From an uncultured Methanoregula sp. (GTDB lineage Archaea > Halobacteriota > Methanomicrobia > Methanomicrobiales > Methanospirillaceae), in the NCBI RefSeq assembly GCF_963677065.1, contig NZ_OY781872.1, positions 553,419 through 617,418 on the forward strand: 64,000 nt of DNA, in the 5' to 3' direction. How positions within the stretch are numbered: the stretch's first letter is position 1; each line of letters begins with the position of its first letter. The position numbers were made by a program, and so were the translations under genes. Shown here one piece after another: positions 62,574-64,000 of the stretch. The notes under the pieces were generated by a model. The model did no database searches. It had not been told where the DNA came from and saw only the letters and a list, made by a program, of their open reading frames with translations.

Positions 62574-63842
62574 CTATTTCGCAATCTCCCCGATAAAAAA
62601 GTACTTCCTGTCCTTTTTGAGAACTGCGCAGCCCTCATATCCAATCGGGAGATTGTCATTGATCACAACGCCGGTATAATCGGGCGTCCTGGCCATCACC
62701 GAACCCTCCCGGATCTTCTCGGTGACCAGTACGGGAACTCTCGTGCCGATGAGGGACCGGTTATGGGTTGAGTAAACCTGTTCGGCAAGGGCGTTCATGG
62801 CCCGGGACCGGTCTTTCTTTACAAAATCGGGAAAATCTTTCTCGGCTGCAAGGGGGGTGAGCGGGCGGGCAGAATATCGCGTGACATTCACTTTGCCCGG
62901 GCGGATCCGCTCGACCAGATCCAGGGAACAGGCAAAATCTTCATCGGTCTCGCCACAAAAGCCGACAATCATATCGGTCATAAGCGTGATGTCCGGATAT
63001 GCCCTGCGGAAGGCTGAAACGATCTCCTCGAAATCCCGGACCGTATACCCTCTCCCCATCTTCCGGAGGATCCGGTCCGACCCGGATTGTACGGGCAGGT
63101 GGATGAACCTGAAGATATGGTCACCGGCAAATGCTTCCACCAGGGCATCCAGGTCCCGCATCACCGTTGCAGGGTTCATCATCCCTACCCGCATGAAATA
63201 CCTGCCGGGGATCCGGTCAAGATCCGCGAGGAGTTCCGCAAGGGAGAGCCCGGTATCCATACCCCAGGCACTCACGTCCTGGGCCGTGAGCTGGATCTCC
63301 GGAATACCCAGCCGGACAAATGCCTCTACCTGATCGCGGATATCCGGGAGGGGAAAACTCCTGAGGGGCCCCCGGGCAAACCGGGTTATACAATAGGTGC
63401 ACGCACCCGGGCAGCCCTGCGCCACCTGTACAATGCCCCCGCCGTCAGCGGAAACAGTACGAATACCCCGGTATTTCTCCTGGATGGATTCGGGAGGAAT
63501 TATGACAGGAGTGCAGACCCCCAGAATGGCGTCCCGCTGGACTGCCGGCATACAACCGGTCACGTAGAGGGTGCGGTCCCGGAACCGGGACAGTCTGCGG
63601 AGCATCCGGCGTTCTGTAGGTCCGACAACCGTACAGGTATTGACGATGATGACATCCGCAGTTTCTTCGGAATTTTCAAGAGTGTTCCCATTATGCCGGA
63701 GGATCTCCGCCAGCTTTGCCGTATCGCCGAAATTATACCGGCACCCGTAGGTCTCAATGAAGACACGCCTGTTCCGGAGCGAATCCAGTACATCCAGATC
63801 GCAGGAGTCTGCCGCAGGATTGTTAATTCGCCGATCCACCAT
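62574..63842 (-). CDS. MiaB-like tRNA (N6-threonylcarbamoyladenosine 37) methylthiotransferase
   Basis: This 422-residue radical SAM enzyme has the three parts of the methylthiotransferase family. The N-terminal UPF0004 domain (about 25-130) has cysteines in E-T-Y-G-C, N-T-C-T and T-G-C-M that bind an auxiliary cluster. The radical SAM core has C-P-G-A-C-T-Y-C near 144-151, and the C-terminal TRAM domain is at about 360-422. The archaeal/eukaryotic subgroup (CDKAL1-like) turns t6A37 into ms2t6A37 in tRNAs for ANN codons, improving decoding. The start at 63842 precedes the family core by about 25 residues, so a later start is possible. Confidence 0.9.
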   Translation of the reverse strand: MVDRRINNPAADSCDLDVLDSLRNRRVFIETYGCRYNFGDTAKLAEILRHNGNTLENSEETADVIIVNTCTVVGPTERRMLRRLSRFRDRTLYVTGCMPAVQRDAILGVCTPVIIPPESIQEKYRGIRTVSADGGGIVQVAQGCPGACTYCITRFARGPLRSFPLPDIRDQVEAFVRLGIPEIQLTAQDVSAWGMDTGLSLAELLADLDRIPGRYFMRVGMMNPATVMRDLDALVEAFAGDHIFRFIHLPVQSGSDRILRKMGRGYTVRDFEEIVSAFRRAYPDITLMTDMIVGFCGETDEDFACSLDLVERIRPGKVNVTRYSARPLTPLAAEKDFPDFVKKDRSRAMNALAEQVYSTHNRSLIGTRVPVLVTEKIREGSVMARTPDYTGVVINDNLPIGYEGCAVLKKDRKYFFIGEIAK

Positions 63843-63952
63843 GCCGAGCTAGTAGTTCTTTGGGGGGCTTAAGACAAAAGTGTGTTGAGCGGCTCCATTG
63901 ACGTCCTGTTTTATCACAATGCTTAACCGATTACACCCATAATCTGTTTATC

Positions 63953-64000
63953 ATGATAAAAATCGGGCTGCTGGGCTGTGGAAATATCGGGCATATCATT
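63953..64000 (+). CDS. nadX: L-aspartate dehydrogenase, 5' end only
   Basis: Only the first 16 codons lie in the window: M-I-K-I-G-L-L-G-C-G-N-I-G-H-I-I, a Rossmann G-x-G-x-x-G dinucleotide-binding start closely like archaeal aspartate dehydrogenase. That enzyme makes iminoaspartate for NAD synthesis. The gene continues beyond the window edge. Other small oxidoreductases could start similarly. Confidence 0.55.
   Translation, partial: MIKIGLLGCGNIGHII

Noticed and set aside
1..64000. CRISPR arrays, complete insertion sequences or prophage genes
   Set aside because: No regularly spaced repeats with unique spacers, no transposase or integrase motifs, and no phage structural genes were seen anywhere in the window.

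Overview
The window is archaeal and comes from a hydrogenotrophic methanogen of the order Methanomicrobiales; a Methanoregula-like organism fits best. The evidence is a complete methyl-H4MPT:coenzyme M methyltransferase (mtr) operon, the F420-dependent genes mtd and mer, an archaeal S10/spc-type ribosomal operon with RNase P protein 1 inside it, fibrillarin/Nop5, archaeal Cbf5, a Tfx regulator, NrpR, AMP phosphorylase, and a Methanomicrobiales-type S-layer protein with a PGF-CTERM-like tail. The order is inferred from gene content; the genus is a guess.

Layout. 1-3.8 kb: a peptide-modifying radical SAM/SPASM enzyme in an operon with a stand-alone B12-binding protein that carries the W-x9-EH motif of B12 photoreceptors, then a glyoxalase-fold protein, a CcdA-like membrane protein and a 49-residue Cys-rich protein. 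4-8.6 kb: an accessory region with G/C-tract intergenic DNA, two AT-rich membrane-anchored orphans, the scar of a restriction-modification gene, a long structured leader, and unknown small proteins. 8.6-9.8 kb: a three-way-junction RNA candidate and a voltage-gated K+ channel. 10.1-15.7 kb: mtrE-D-C-B-A-F-[A-G fusion]-H. 16-21 kb: TPR, S-layer-like, rubredoxin, MarC and acyltransferase genes. 21-35.7 kb (minus strand): uL3 through uL15, secY, adkA, a YidC/EMC3-like gene and cmk, preceded by a leader of about 560 nt rich in perfect hairpins.

36.3-40.7 kb: tfx, mtd, galT and mer. 41-44.8 kb: a divergent FtsZ/tubulin-family GTPase with a 380-residue disordered tail, nrpR and an archaeal dUTPase. 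44.8-52.4 kb: tRNA-Arg(TCG), a PEGA/CarboxypepD-like surface protein, AMP phosphorylase, the S-layer gene, thymidylate synthase and tRNA-Gln(CTG). 52.5-57.9 kb: a DUF1614 protein, fibrillarin, Nop5, a TctA-like permease, hemD, cbf5 and tRNA-Ser(GGA). 58-64 kb: G/C-tract tandem repeats, an orphan DNA methyltransferase, iorB-iorA, tRNA-Ile(GAT), a hypothetical protein, a MiaB-type methylthiotransferase and the start of nadX.

How the genes connect. Mtd, Mer and Mtr are three consecutive steps of CO2 reduction to methane (methenyl- to methylene- to methyl-H4MPT to methyl-CoM, the last coupled to Na+ export). Cobalamin recurs: Mtr needs a corrinoid, gene 2 is a B12-binding sensor, and hemD supplies the tetrapyrrole. 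Fibrillarin/Nop5 and Cbf5 are guide-RNA modification components and sit beside the tRNA and ribosomal genes. The most unusual observation is the second, nearly identical MtrA corrinoid domain fused to the MtrG membrane anchor.
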